The notes: a model not told the origin generated them from the letters alone. A stretch of 64,000 nucleotides of DNA from DATFLS01 sp964413425 (GCA_964413425.1 CAYPST010000002.1:1-64000), one strand, 5' to 3'; shown: positions 1 through 9,302, counted from the first letter of the stretch. Made by a program: numbers and translations.

Positions 1-349
1 GCAAAGAGATCCCGTGACGACGGGACAAAGACAATTGAACAGATATCTGCCACTACCCCGTCATACATTTGACGTCTGTCTCGTATGCATAATACCCAGA
101 AGTCAGGTTCCGCATGTTGTCTCGGACGCTTGTTTTCTAAATACTCTTACTATTGTTAAATCTGTGTTCATCCCCTGTTTCCACGTGTATCTCCCCATTG
201 AGAGAATCTTTCCAAATCACGTTCGCTGCGGTGAATGGACATTTCCTCATCAGGGGATGCTGCGATCTATTCCTTTTGGGTTTATGAATAATTCTGGTTA
301 ACATCTACATGTTATTGTATCATCTTTTTCTGAGAAGAAAGGAGTTCTG
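1..349. other. Leader region without a recognisable gene
   Basis: I see no convincing gene in this stretch. It opens with a short inverted repeat (CCCGT at 11-15, ACGGG at 20-24, followed by ACAAAG) that recurs near 53406. A 95-codon open frame on the plus strand (14-301) has no ribosome site and a composition unlike protein. The right end carries the ribosome-binding site of the sulfatase gene. Confidence 0.5.
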
Positions 350-1954
350 GTGAAACACTGGACACGCCGTGAGTTTTTGCGAACGACAGTTGCAGGGTCT
401 GCCGGGCTGGCTCTGTTTGGCGCTTCCTGCAGGACTCGACCACTTCCCCGGCAGCCGAACATTATTCTGATCCTGGCGGATGATCTGGGGTACTCCGATA
501 TTGGCAGTTATGGCGGAGAGATTAAGACGCCGAACCTGGATCGGCTGGCCACCGAAGGGATGCAATTCACCCAATTCTATAATGCTGCCCGGTGCTGCCC
601 GACCAGAGCATCACTGCTTACCGGCCTCTACCCGCATCAAACCGGCGTCGGCCACATGACGGGCGATTATGGGCAGCCCTCCTACCAGGGATATCTGAAC
701 GATCAATGCGTCACGATTGCCCGGGTGTTGAAGGAAGCCGGCTACCAGACCTGTGCCTCGGGCAAGTGGCACGTTGGAGATGAACCGTCGGCCCGTCCTC
801 TGCAACGGGGATTCGACCGATATTACGGTTTATTGTATGGTGCCTGTAATTATTTCAAGCCTGCGCAGGGAGAAATATGGTCCGGCGATGAGCCGACCTC
901 CGTGCCGCAGGACGGCAGGTATTATACCACAGATGCCTTCACCGGGCACGCGGTCGACTTTATCGACTTCGCTGCACAAAATCCCCGACAGCCGTTCTTT
1001 TTGTACCTGCCGTTCAGCGCACCGCATTACCCGCTGCAGGCCTGGCCGGAGGACATCGAAAAATACCGGGGGCAATACCTGGAAGGCTGGGATACGCTCC
1101 GGGAAACACGTTACCAGCGCTTGATCGACCGGGGATTGATTGATCCTGATTGGGCGCTCAGCCCCAGGGACGACCGCAACCGGCCGTGGAGCGCCCTGAC
1201 CAATGAAGAGAAGGAGTGGCGGGCTCAGCTGATGGCGGTGTATGCGGCCATGGTCGACCGGATGGATCAGGGCATTGGGCGGGTACTGGATAAAGTGGAC
1301 GAACTCGGACTCGCAGCCAACACCCTTATCTTCTTCCTCTCCGATAACGGTGCCTGTCCCTATCCGAACATGTGGGGCGACGAACCCAGAACGGACGAAC
1401 AGGGCAATGTCATCCCGGTTGGCGGTCCGGATACGCTCTATGCGTACGGATGGGAATGGGCAAATGCCGGGAACGCTCCTTTCCGAAAGTATAAACGCTA
1501 CACCCATGAAGGCGGCATCGCCACTCCGTTCATCGTGCGCTGGCCGGAAGTGATTGAACCGGGCAGGCTCACCGACAGCGCGGGACATATCATCGACATC
1601 ATGCCCACCTGTGTTGAAGTGGCCGGAGCAGAGTATCCCGAATCCCTGCAGGGAAATGCCATCCATCCCATGGAAGGGCGCAGTCTGTCGCCGATTTTTC
1701 AGAACACCTCCGACCGTTCGGAATTTCTGTATTGCTGGGAACACCAGGGCCATCGCGGCGTCCGGCAAAACCGCTGGAAGCTGGTGAGCAGCTTTCCGGA
1801 AAATACCTGGGAACTCTATGATATGGAAGCGGATCGTACGGAAGTCCATAATCGCATTGACGAGGAACCGGAAAAATCACAGGAGATGGAAGCCCTTTAC
1901 CAGCAATGGGCCGACCGGGTGGGCGTCATTCCCTGGAGTGAGGTCCGGGGTTAA
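350..1954 (+). CDS. Sulfatase (arylsulfatase-type, exported by Tat)
   Basis: This is a type I sulfatase, which hydrolyses sulfate esters using a formylglycine made from cysteine. The catalytic signature CCPTR starts at Cys82, and the metal-binding Asp pair is at 44-45 in ILADDLGY. The N-terminus has a twin-arginine motif (RREFLR, residues 6-11) and ends in an LFGASC lipobox-like site at Cys27, so the folded enzyme is probably exported and may be lipid-anchored. At 534 residues it has the normal family length. I chose the GTG start because AAAGGAG lies five bases upstream. A sodium symporter gene lies convergently downstream; the sulfated substrate cannot be read from the sequence. Maturation needs a formylglycine-generating enzyme that is not in the window. 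Confidence 0.93.
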   Translation: MKHWTRREFLRTTVAGSAGLALFGASCRTRPLPRQPNIILILADDLGYSDIGSYGGEIKTPNLDRLATEGMQFTQFYNAARCCPTRASLLTGLYPHQTGVGHMTGDYGQPSYQGYLNDQCVTIARVLKEAGYQTCASGKWHVGDEPSARPLQRGFDRYYGLLYGACNYFKPAQGEIWSGDEPTSVPQDGRYYTTDAFTGHAVDFIDFAAQNPRQPFFLYLPFSAPHYPLQAWPEDIEKYRGQYLEGWDTLRETRYQRLIDRGLIDPDWALSPRDDRNRPWSALTNEEKEWRAQLMAVYAAMVDRMDQGIGRVLDKVDELGLAANTLIFFLSDNGACPYPNMWGDEPRTDEQGNVIPVGGPDTLYAYGWEWANAGNAPFRKYKRYTHEGGIATPFIVRWPEVIEPGRLTDSAGHIIDIMPTCVEVAGAEYPESLQGNAIHPMEGRSLSPIFQNTSDRSEFLYCWEHQGHRGVRQNRWKLVSSFPENTWELYDMEADRTEVHNRIDEEPEKSQEMEALYQQWADRVGVIPWSEVRG

Positions 1955-2172
1955 CCTCTCCGGTCTCACTCTCCCGCTAGCATTCTGCCTTCCCGGGAAG
2001 TCGGGAAGTTAGTCCCTTCCAATCCTGGCAGAGATCCCTCACCCCATGAGAAACAGGGGGTCGGGATGACATTGGCGAGAGGGGAGACCGGAGTCGAACG
2101 TCTGGAGGAACATCTGAAGGTTCGGGTCCCCCGATTGCAGAAAGATAGTACTCGGAGCCGAACGAAGGCCAC

Positions 2173-3981
2173 TCAGGTAATCACTTCTTCCCAGCCCATC
2201 TGTTTCAGATCCCGGTAAATATAGGCCACCGCCGCCGCCGCAATGACCAGATAGATTGCTCCCACGCCATACACCCCAAAGATCAACTTCCCGAAGCCAA
2301 ACAGGGTACTGTACACCAGAACGCAACCGGCAACCCAGTCGCTGAATAATCTCCAGTAGCCGGTATCCGCTTTCACCTCCGGCAATTCTTTCGCAATCGG
2401 GCCCCAGAGTTTCCCTCCCGGATGGATGCGCCGATAGAAGGAATGCAGAACCTCCCGGCTGGTGGGACGTGTGAGATATGTCACTCCCAACCAAACCACC
2501 GTGGTAAAGCCCACCACGTAAAAGAGCGACACCGGAAATTCCACATAGGGCTGGATAAACGGGTAAAAGGCCAGGGGCGCAAGCATGGCGGTAATTTCCG
2601 ACCAGGCATTCACCCGCCACCAGAACCATCGCAGGATAAGTACCAGCCCTATTCCCCCGCTGGCTTCCAGGATGAATCCCCACATATCGGATATCCGCGT
2701 AACCTGAGAAGTGATAAACAGGGCAATGATCATAATCAGAACGGTCACAATCCGGGAAACCAACACATAGTGTTTTTCCGACTCCTCTTTTTTCACGAAG
2801 CGGCGATAGAAATCATTGAGAATATAGGACGTCCCCCAGTTCAGGTGGGTCGCCACCGTTGACATATACGCGGCAAAGAACGAGGCCAGCAGGAGTCCGA
2901 GCAGTCCGTTGGGGAGGAAATCCCGCATGACCATGACGAACCCGTCTCCTTTCTCGGCCAGCGGCAAATCGGGATACAACACCACCGACACCAGTCCGAC
3001 GATAATCCAGGGCCAGGGCCGCAGGCAATAATGGGCAATAATGAACCAGAGGGTGGCAAACAGGGAGTGCTTTTCGTCCCTGGCGCTCATCATCCGCTGG
3101 GCGACGTAGCCTCCGCCGCCCGGTTCAGCCCCCGGATACCAGGACGCCCACCACTGCACCCCGATGTACGCAATGAATGCCCCGGCCGTTAAGGCCAGCA
3201 CACTACTTCCACCACCGGCTTCTGCGCCGATTTCAGGCGTAAATTCGAGCGCCCATCCGGGTAACTGTTCTTTTAATCCGGCAATGCCACCCACTTCCGG
3301 AATACCCAGCGCGATGAATGCCAGGATAATGGTCCCGATGATGGCTAACACAAACTGGAAGGCATCCGTGATGGCCACGCCCCACAGGCCGGAGAGCGAG
3401 GAATAGATAGAGACAAAAAACATGATCGCACCAACCAACAAGAGCCAGGCGGAGAACGTGAATTCCATAATCCCGAGGTTGAGAGTCAGTTCATTGAATC
3501 CGAAAAATGTGAAGTTCGGAAACATCACCCGCAGGATTTTCACCATGGCCAGGTTCACCCAGGCCATAATGACGCAGTTCATGAAGAACCCCAGATAGAG
3601 GGCCCGGAATCCCCGGAGGAACGCGGCCGGCTTTCCGGAATACCGGATTTCGGTGAACTCCACATCCGTCAGTATTCCTGCCCGGCGCCAGAGCCTGGCG
3701 AAGAAGAAGACTGTGAGCGTACTGCCAAACAGAAAATTCCACCATAACCAGTTCCCGGCAATGCCGTTTTTCGCAACCAGCTCAGTGACCGCCAGCGGAG
3801 TATCGGCCGCAAAGGTGGTGGCCACCATAGCGGTTCCGGCAATCCACCACGGCAGGTTCCGTCCGGAGAGAAAAAATTCACTGGTATCTTTGCCTGCACG
3901 TTTGGAATAATAAATTGCAATTCCGAAACTGAACACGAAATAGGCAACAATAATAAGCCAATCGATGGAGCTGACGTTCAT
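2173..3981 (-). CDS. Sodium:solute symporter (SSS family)
   Basis: An inner-membrane secondary transporter of the sodium/solute symporter family, 602 residues, with about 13 or more hydrophobic segments. The N-terminal FFLSGRNLPWWIAGTAMV region is the family hallmark, and the length fits the larger sugar-type members. AAGGAA precedes the start codon. It is transcribed toward the sulfatase gene and lies downstream of NamZ and GH18 genes on the same strand, separated from them by about 390 bases. In Tannerella forsythia an SSS protein (MurT) imports N-acetylmuramic acid; that parallel makes an amino-sugar substrate possible here, but this is inference and a sugar from the sulfatase is an equally good guess. 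Confidence 0.85.
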   Translation of the reverse strand: MNVSSIDWLIIVAYFVFSFGIAIYYSKRAGKDTSEFFLSGRNLPWWIAGTAMVATTFAADTPLAVTELVAKNGIAGNWLWWNFLFGSTLTVFFFARLWRRAGILTDVEFTEIRYSGKPAAFLRGFRALYLGFFMNCVIMAWVNLAMVKILRVMFPNFTFFGFNELTLNLGIMEFTFSAWLLLVGAIMFFVSIYSSLSGLWGVAITDAFQFVLAIIGTIILAFIALGIPEVGGIAGLKEQLPGWALEFTPEIGAEAGGGSSVLALTAGAFIAYIGVQWWASWYPGAEPGGGGYVAQRMMSARDEKHSLFATLWFIIAHYCLRPWPWIIVGLVSVVLYPDLPLAEKGDGFVMVMRDFLPNGLLGLLLASFFAAYMSTVATHLNWGTSYILNDFYRRFVKKEESEKHYVLVSRIVTVLIMIIALFITSQVTRISDMWGFILEASGGIGLVLILRWFWWRVNAWSEITAMLAPLAFYPFIQPYVEFPVSLFYVVGFTTVVWLGVTYLTRPTSREVLHSFYRRIHPGGKLWGPIAKELPEVKADTGYWRLFSDWVAGCVLVYSTLFGFGKLIFGVYGVGAIYLVIAAAAVAYIYRDLKQMGWEEVIT

Positions 3982-4170
3982 TGGGAATTTCCTTCTGTCA
4001 GGGATTCGTAATTTTTCAGGCCTCTGCTACTCTTCCCATAAAAACTGCCCCGGTCAAACCCGATGCAGATGGGTTTGAACAAGGCAGATTTCTCATTACT
4101 TGACACAGGCGGCTGCGTGAGAAAACTCCAGGGGAGGCAAAATCATCACACTTCGCCCCAACTGGAGCAC

Positions 4171-4213
4171 TGTCATCCTGAACGGAACGAAGTTCAGCGG
4201 AGTGAAGGATCTC
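4171..4213 (+). repeat. Dispersed intergenic repeat, copy 1
   Basis: The copy begins TGTCATCCTGAACGGAACG and ends GAAGGATCTC. An inverted, shorter copy lies at 4329-4355, so the pair could form a large stem-loop. Similar words are, from memory, common in intergenic DNA of many environmental bacteria. Confidence 0.6.
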
Positions 4214-4328
4214 CTCCGAAATGCTTATGAGTAACAGGCAACTCTCCTCCCATTCCTTCCATAATAACCACTTAATCCAATATCGCCCTCTCTTGCGATC
4301 GCATGAACGGCGGCAGGTATGAACAAGG

Positions 4329-4355
4329 GGATCCTTCGTTTCACTCAGGATGACA
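4329..4355 (-). repeat. Dispersed intergenic repeat, inverted copy 2
   Basis: Reads as the reverse complement of the repeat at 4171-4213 (GGATCCTTCG ... CAGGATGACA). It lies just after the stop codon side of the NamZ gene, so it may also act as a transcript-end structure. Confidence 0.6.
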
Positions 4356-4373
4356 GCCTCTCCGCTTACATTC

Positions 4374-5780
4374 TCAGTAAATCAGATACTTTTTTCTTAC
4401 AGATAAGAATGACTTTATATCTTGCTTCCAACCGTCAATAATTTCTCGAGCAGAGGCCCCGGAATCAATCGATTTTCGCAGCGCATCGCTCCCGTACAGC
4501 CGGTCGATTGCTGCATCACGCCATCCAAAGGAGTCGGGGTAGAGCTTATGGATAGCCCATAGAATATAAACGCCGGTTCGTACCGCTTTGAAATCCGTTC
4601 TGTCAGTCACCACCAGGCGCACACCACCGCAGGGCTCCTCCTGGTATTTTGGTCGAAGGGCTTTGCCGGAAATGGCCACAGGGGTAAAGGTAACAGGCTC
4701 AAATACAACCCCCGGCAGGCTGAAATCGTTCAAACGTCTGGAGAGGGTGTTTCCCTCTATCCAGGGAGCCCCGATCCACTCGAAGGGGTGGGACGTGCCG
4801 CGGCCTTCCGAGATATTGGTGCCCTCTATGAAACACGTCCCCGGATAAACGGCAGCAGTTTTGAGGGTCGGCATATTCGGGGAAGGGGCCATCCAGGGAA
4901 CGTCAGTCTCATCATACCAGAGATCCCGCCGCCAGTTCACCATCCGGATCACTCTGGGCTGAAACTCCGGTGGATAGTCCAGCCAGTCTTCTCCCGCAAT
5001 CATCCGGCCCAGTTCTCCAACCGTTAATCCGTATTGTACCGGAATGGGATAGAGTCCTACAAACGACATATACCCCTTTTCGAGTATCGGTCCCGCCACC
5101 CGCTCTCCACCGAGAGGGTTCGGGCGATCCAGGATCCAGAATTCCACATCGTTTCTGGCTGCGGCCTGCATGGCATAGCCCAGCGTACTGATATAGGTAT
5201 AAAACCGCACCCCCACATCCTGGATATCATATATCAGGACATCAAGATGGTCCATCATTTCATCACTGGGCTTCCTGGCCTCACCGTACAGGCTATAGAC
5301 TTGTGCACCACTCACCGGATCAATGCCGTTTTCAATGTGCTGTCCGGCAGCCGCATCCCCCCGATATCCGTGCTCGGGTGCAAAGATGGCCCCGATATGA
5401 ATATCATTTCGCAGCAGACGATCCACCAGGTGCATCCCGTCCTTATCAACAGCGGTATGATTGACCACCAATCCCACCGATTTGCCCGTCAGTTCATCCA
5501 GACACTCATCGAACAGCACTTCGATTCCAGGCCGGACTTCCACCGGTTTCCGGATATACTCTCCAGTGTCATGTTGTGCATGCTGGAGCTGATGAATGCT
5601 CTGTCGCTGCAGGGTATCCTGGGCCGGCACCTTCCCTGGACCAAAAAGCAGTATCACTGTCAGGAAGACTATGGCACTCGCTTCCAGATTCGAGGTCAAT
5701 GAAATGAGCAGTCTTTTTAAGAATACCGGGATCATTCCCGATGTGAATTCCCATGCCTGTTTATGTGTGGATGACTTCAT
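4374..5780 (-). CDS. namZ: NamZ-type exo-beta-N-acetylmuramidase (DUF1343, GH171)
   Basis: NamZ enzymes release N-acetylmuramic acid from the non-reducing ends of peptidoglycan fragments. The family motif FAPEHG is at residues 133-138, with Glu136 in the position proposed as catalytic; YDIQDVGVRFYTY, DRPNPLGG and NISEGRGTSHPFEW are further hallmarks. A hydrophobic stretch at about 36-48 followed by VPAQ suggests a signal peptide cleaved near residue 53, so it works in the periplasm or outside. The coding start is one base after the stop of the upstream GH18 gene, so the two are surely co-transcribed. An internal Met16 is an alternative start. The mature N-terminus carries SIHQLQHAQHD, strikingly like the GH18 partner. 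Confidence 0.88.
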   Translation of the reverse strand: MKSSTHKQAWEFTSGMIPVFLKRLLISLTSNLEASAIVFLTVILLFGPGKVPAQDTLQRQSIHQLQHAQHDTGEYIRKPVEVRPGIEVLFDECLDELTGKSVGLVVNHTAVDKDGMHLVDRLLRNDIHIGAIFAPEHGYRGDAAAGQHIENGIDPVSGAQVYSLYGEARKPSDEMMDHLDVLIYDIQDVGVRFYTYISTLGYAMQAAARNDVEFWILDRPNPLGGERVAGPILEKGYMSFVGLYPIPVQYGLTVGELGRMIAGEDWLDYPPEFQPRVIRMVNWRRDLWYDETDVPWMAPSPNMPTLKTAAVYPGTCFIEGTNISEGRGTSHPFEWIGAPWIEGNTLSRRLNDFSLPGVVFEPVTFTPVAISGKALRPKYQEEPCGGVRLVVTDRTDFKAVRTGVYILWAIHKLYPDSFGWRDAAIDRLYGSDALRKSIDSGASAREIIDGWKQDIKSFLSVRKKYLIY

Positions 5781-5781
5781 A

Positions 5782-7308
5782 TCACGGCAAATAAGTTATC
5801 TTTAATGTCTGAGTGCTGAAATAGTCTTTGCCTACCACCAGGTAGATTCCCGACGCTGCCGGCGCTCCCGTTTCATTCCGGCCGTCCCAGCGGACTGTGC
5901 CGGAGGTCAGTATCCACTGGTCATCAAAATAGGATGCCATCCGACGCCCCTGCAAATCATAGATTGCCAGTGAAATCTGCGAGTTATAATTCTCCGGGAC
6001 CGTATACCGTATATTCACAGTGCCATGGAACGGGTTCGGAAAGGCCGCCAGCTGCAATCCGGAAGTGGTATCTGTCTCCGGGATTTCTTTCTCCAGGTAA
6101 TGCGCCAGCGCTCCCCACAGTTCCGGGCGATCTCCATCGTATCCCAGCGCCCACATCCCCACGCCCCGGAGTCCGGTCTGGTGGGCATACTCATATTTCA
6201 AAGAGAGACTCAGGCTGTCGTCGTACCAGGTCTGATACCAGTTCTCTCCCAATGGATCTCGATACCAGGGGATCTGCCCACCTGCAACATCTCGTAATTT
6301 TCCAAACGAATTTGCCATCGGTTCTGCCACAGAATAGGTAAGTGCTGTATCATATTCTACAATGATCGCTCCGGCATTTCTCTCTTTGGCTAACCATTTA
6401 TACCCATAATACGGAAGGCCGAGAATAAGCTTTTTTCTATTAAAGTCAGTACTATCTAGATACGCATTCACTGTTGAGGTAAGATTCAATCCATTCCATC
6501 CTGTAAGTGGTGAGACCGGTCCCGTAAAATCTGATCCTTTCCAGTGGTAGTCATACCCCATGATGAACAGGGCGTCGACTGTCCGGGCCAGCTGATCCTC
6601 GTCGAAGGCGTCTCGCCAATCCACTGCGGGGACATCGATGGAAACATGCGATCCGGGAAGCTGGTCATGAAAGATCGCGGTTAACTCCTGCATGAATGCG
6701 GTCAGATTTTCTCGCTGGTCATCAGGTACCAGCTCAAAATCAATATTCACGCCGTCGGCGCCTGCATTCCGAACCGCGGTCAGTAAATTATCAACCAGAT
6801 TAGCCCGGTTGGCACTGCTGCTGAGCAGAGTCCGGATATCATCGCTGTCAAACAGGATGGCTGTGAGGACCACCCGCACACCTTCGGTATGAGCCCGGGT
6901 GATCAGCTGCGGTACCGGCCATCCGTGGGACTCCGTGATTTCCCCGGCGGCAGAGACATCGACCCCGAAATAGGCAATGGTGGTGAGCAGACTGAACTGA
7001 TACTCCTCCCAGGCGGATTCCATCCAGTAGGGATGGAATCCGAACACTTCCTTGCGAATGGTATCACGCGGGACCAGCGGCACCTGCACCCGGGGCAATC
7101 CGGGGACTTCCTGCTCGAATTCCTGATCCTTATGCCGGAAATGCTCAATCTGATGGATGGAGGAAGTCCGGGGTTGACCGAAGATCAGTGCCGGAAAAAT
7201 TGTTATAATAGTTAGGATCGATATGTGATGATACCGGAAATTCACAAGGTGTCTTTTAATGCCTGTTTTGTTCATGCTCCGAAGGAGAGCCTTTGGCTCA
7301 AAGTTCAC
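5782..7308 (-). CDS. Secreted GH18 glycosidase with FlgD/T9SS-like C-terminal domain
   Basis: A glycoside hydrolase family 18 protein (chitinase / endo-N-acetylglucosaminidase fold). The catalytic DGVNIDFE motif is at residues 185-192 with Glu192 as the acid. A hydrophobic segment at about 30-44 ending LIFGQ is the export signal. From about residue 420 a separate beta domain follows (AAFPNPFHG ... GIYLVV), of the kind used for cell-surface sorting in FCB bacteria. Because it is one base from namZ, it probably cuts glycan chains to make NamZ substrates; this is inference. The listed start is GTG with GAGG five bases upstream, but it lies inside a repeat-like stretch, and Met12 (position 7275) may be the real start. 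Confidence 0.85.
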   Translation of the reverse strand: MNFEPKALLRSMNKTGIKRHLVNFRYHHISILTIITIFPALIFGQPRTSSIHQIEHFRHKDQEFEQEVPGLPRVQVPLVPRDTIRKEVFGFHPYWMESAWEEYQFSLLTTIAYFGVDVSAAGEITESHGWPVPQLITRAHTEGVRVVLTAILFDSDDIRTLLSSSANRANLVDNLLTAVRNAGADGVNIDFELVPDDQRENLTAFMQELTAIFHDQLPGSHVSIDVPAVDWRDAFDEDQLARTVDALFIMGYDYHWKGSDFTGPVSPLTGWNGLNLTSTVNAYLDSTDFNRKKLILGLPYYGYKWLAKERNAGAIIVEYDTALTYSVAEPMANSFGKLRDVAGGQIPWYRDPLGENWYQTWYDDSLSLSLKYEYAHQTGLRGVGMWALGYDGDRPELWGALAHYLEKEIPETDTTSGLQLAAFPNPFHGTVNIRYTVPENYNSQISLAIYDLQGRRMASYFDDQWILTSGTVRWDGRNETGAPAASGIYLVVGKDYFSTQTLKITYLP

Positions 7309-7622
7309 GAAGACCTCAAAGGACGCAAAGAAAGAATTATCGTTTCAACTCATTAATCCCGAAAAATCGTTGAAATAGATGTCGTAGATATAATAACTGA
7401 ATTTGGCTATTAAACTTACTCAGTATTTGTAGAGCACAAGGGGCATTGGATACGTTTTGACCGAATGATTTCGTTCTCCCCCTTACTAAGGGAGAGAACG
7501 AGAAAGACGAGGTCTTTAGCATCAGCGTATGTTTCATCTCCTGAGCAAAGTTTATAGCCATATAAATGGAAGGCTCCATAAAAATTTTTATCTGAAACCC
7601 GTTTCGCGAGAACCCCCGATAT
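7309..7622. other. Intergenic stretch with repeat-like hairpin
   Basis: No gene is supported. It contains a bipartite hairpin at 7472-7500 (CGTTCTC, one mismatch, CCCTT, loop ACT, AAGGG, mismatch, GAGAACG) and, near 7310-7335, words such as AAAGGACGCAAAGAAAG typical of decayed dispersed repeats also seen around 53750. An 80-codon minus-strand open frame here has no ribosome site. Confidence 0.45.
7472..7500. repeat. Bipartite palindromic repeat
   Basis: Stem CGTTCTC/GAGAACG (7 bp), one mismatched base on each side, then stem CCCTT/AAGGG around a three-base loop. The downstream words GAAAGACGAGG resemble those after the related element near 9003-9043. It could act as a terminator of lysA transcription only if read on the minus strand, but no T-run follows. 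Confidence 0.5.
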
Positions 7623-8894
7623 TCACCGGAATTGTTCCGGGAACCGAACTTTATGATTCAAATCCCGCCAGGTTTCCCGTTCCCGGATGAGATAATGATC
7701 CCCTCCATCGATGAGCACCTCTGCCGGCAGCGGAAGGCCGTTATACTGATTTGCCAGGCAGAAGCCGTAGGCACCGGCATCCAGAATGGTCACCAGGTCG
7801 CCGGTCCGCAGCTCCGGGAGTTCCCGATCTTTCGCGATCCGATCGGTGTTTTCACAGATCTGCCCGGTAATCTGGGTTGTGCGCGGCTCCCTGTGCGCTG
7901 CTTCGCCCACCGGCACCACCCGGTGGTATGCGTCATACAAAGCAGGCCGTAATAACCCGTTCATGCCGATATCCAATCCGGCAAAATATTTCTCGTTCTG
8001 CTTGGTTCCCAGCACAGTCGCCAGGATAAAGCCGGCATCTCCCACCAGATATCTCCCCACCTCGTAGGCGATCATAGGAGTGCTGCCGGCGGAATAAAAC
8101 TGTTCCACAATACTCCGGACGTTTGCAAAGATGCGATTGGGATTCAACGACTTTTCATTTTCTTTATAGGGGATGCCGAAACCGCCTCCCATATCGATAT
8201 ACTCGAAGGAGATATCCAGAGTGTCTTCCAGTTCGGAAGCGATTTCCAGCAGGCGGTTGCTGTTCCAGGCGAAATAATCCTCCTCCATAATGCCCGATCC
8301 TACCATGGTGTGAATTCCGAATCGGTGCACACCATCCTCCAGTGCCAGAGCATAGGCCTCCCGGATCTTCTCCCGGGGGACTCCGAACTTGACCCCTTTC
8401 CCGGCAGTTGTTATCCCCGGGTAAGCGCCTTTGCCGGTGCCCGGATTCACCCGGAATGAGACCAGCTCGGGCCCTCCCATCTCCCGGCATCGCTGGTAGG
8501 AAGTGATATCGTCAAAATTAATGGGCAGACCAACCTCCAGTGCAAACTCCAGATCCTGATAAGATTCATAATTCCCGGTATACACCAATCGGTCTTCAGT
8601 CAATCCCAGATCCAGCGCCAGGTTCAACTCCCCCCGGGTGGAGCAGTCGATGCCAATGCCGGGATGGGCCTGCTGCATTACCTTAAACAACACCGGGTTC
8701 TGATTGGCTTTGATGGCATAATAGAGCTGATGGTTGTCCAGATGGGCATCCATGGCATCCATGATCCTCCGGACATTTTTCCGTATCCGGCCAGCGGAAT
8801 AGACATAGGTGGGCGTGCCGTACTCCCGGACGATGGTTTCCAGCAGCTCCTGATTATCAATGATGTCGGTTAACGGCGCAGTCTGAAAATTCAT
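7623..8894 (-). CDS. lysA: Diaminopimelate decarboxylase (fold type III PLP enzyme)
   Basis: Converts meso-diaminopimelate to lysine and CO2, the last step of lysine synthesis. The PLP lysine is Lys62 in YYAIKANQNP. The glycine loop is DMGGGFG, and the substrate-side motifs DIGMNGLLRPALYDAYH, GQICENTD and DAGAYGF match the LysA family. It is 423 residues, the normal length. Two motifs are unusual: EVGR replaces the usual EPGR, and HTMVGSG replaces the usual HIGSQ/HIGSG. AGGAAG lies about a dozen bases upstream of the ATG. It sits among cell-wall genes, where it would use the diamino acid of peptidoglycan. A related decarboxylase of another amino acid cannot be fully excluded. Confidence 0.86.
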   Translation of the reverse strand: MNFQTAPLTDIIDNQELLETIVREYGTPTYVYSAGRIRKNVRRIMDAMDAHLDNHQLYYAIKANQNPVLFKVMQQAHPGIGIDCSTRGELNLALDLGLTEDRLVYTGNYESYQDLEFALEVGLPINFDDITSYQRCREMGGPELVSFRVNPGTGKGAYPGITTAGKGVKFGVPREKIREAYALALEDGVHRFGIHTMVGSGIMEEDYFAWNSNRLLEIASELEDTLDISFEYIDMGGGFGIPYKENEKSLNPNRIFANVRSIVEQFYSAGSTPMIAYEVGRYLVGDAGFILATVLGTKQNEKYFAGLDIGMNGLLRPALYDAYHRVVPVGEAAHREPRTTQITGQICENTDRIAKDRELPELRTGDLVTILDAGAYGFCLANQYNGLPLPAEVLIDGGDHYLIRERETWRDLNHKVRFPEQFR

Positions 8895-9302
8895 ATTTGA
8901 ATCCGCTTCCTGAAAAATAAACGTAATCTTTTGTAATTATTGGTTCTAGTAAGTAAAAACGCAGAGGCCGCCAATGGCCCAAAGAACACCTCAGTGGGAT
9001 CTCTCTGTCTTCCCCTCGGCAAGGGCAGAAAGAACGAGGAAGTCAAAGTATTCGGGGCAGTCTGCGTCCCTTCACGGCTCCTGTCAGTTGTCCTTCACTC
9101 TGTTTCTGTCAGTGGGCCTTGTGTTCCTCTTTCCTCTTCCCTATTCTTTTCCCATTCGTGGTCATTCGCGTCCCTTCGTGGCTCCTGACAGGAACCGGGT
9201 GTTACTCTTAACTCTTTCCTCTCGTTCTCTTGCCTGTTTCCTGTTTCATTCGTGTAAATTCGTGTCCATTCGCGGCTTCTTTTTTTCTTCGTTTCATAGG
9301 AC
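8895..9302. other. Intergenic repeat mosaic
   Basis: No gene is supported over about 400 bases. A 24-base direct repeat occurs at 9064-9087 and 9168-9191 (21 of 24 identical by eye), and CATTCGTG-type words recur at 9153-9180 and 9247-9276. A second element at about 9003-9043 resembles the palindrome at 7472. This looks like accumulated decayed repeats. Confidence 0.5.
9064..9191 (+). repeat. Pair of 24-base direct repeats
   Basis: Copies at 9064-9087 and 9168-9191 share GCGTCCCTTC and GGCTCCTG with three differences by my reading, separated by 80 bases. They lie between the lysA start and the end of the symporter gene. Confidence 0.55.

Larger units (their letters stand above)
3982..4373. 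other. Intergenic stretch with an inverted pair of dispersed repeats
   Basis: No gene is supported between these two minus-strand genes. The stretch holds two oppositely oriented copies of a repeat of the form TGTCATCCTGA...GAAGGATC, at 4171-4213 and 4329-4355. The remaining bases show nothing I recognise. Confidence 0.5.

Noticed and set aside
14..301. 95-codon open frame at the window start
   Set aside because: No ribosome site, no family and odd composition; treated as leader DNA.
830..1849. 339-codon open frame antisense to the sulfatase
   Set aside because: It mirrors the sulfatase reading frame, whose catalytic motifs are unmistakable, and its translation has no domain or ribosome site.
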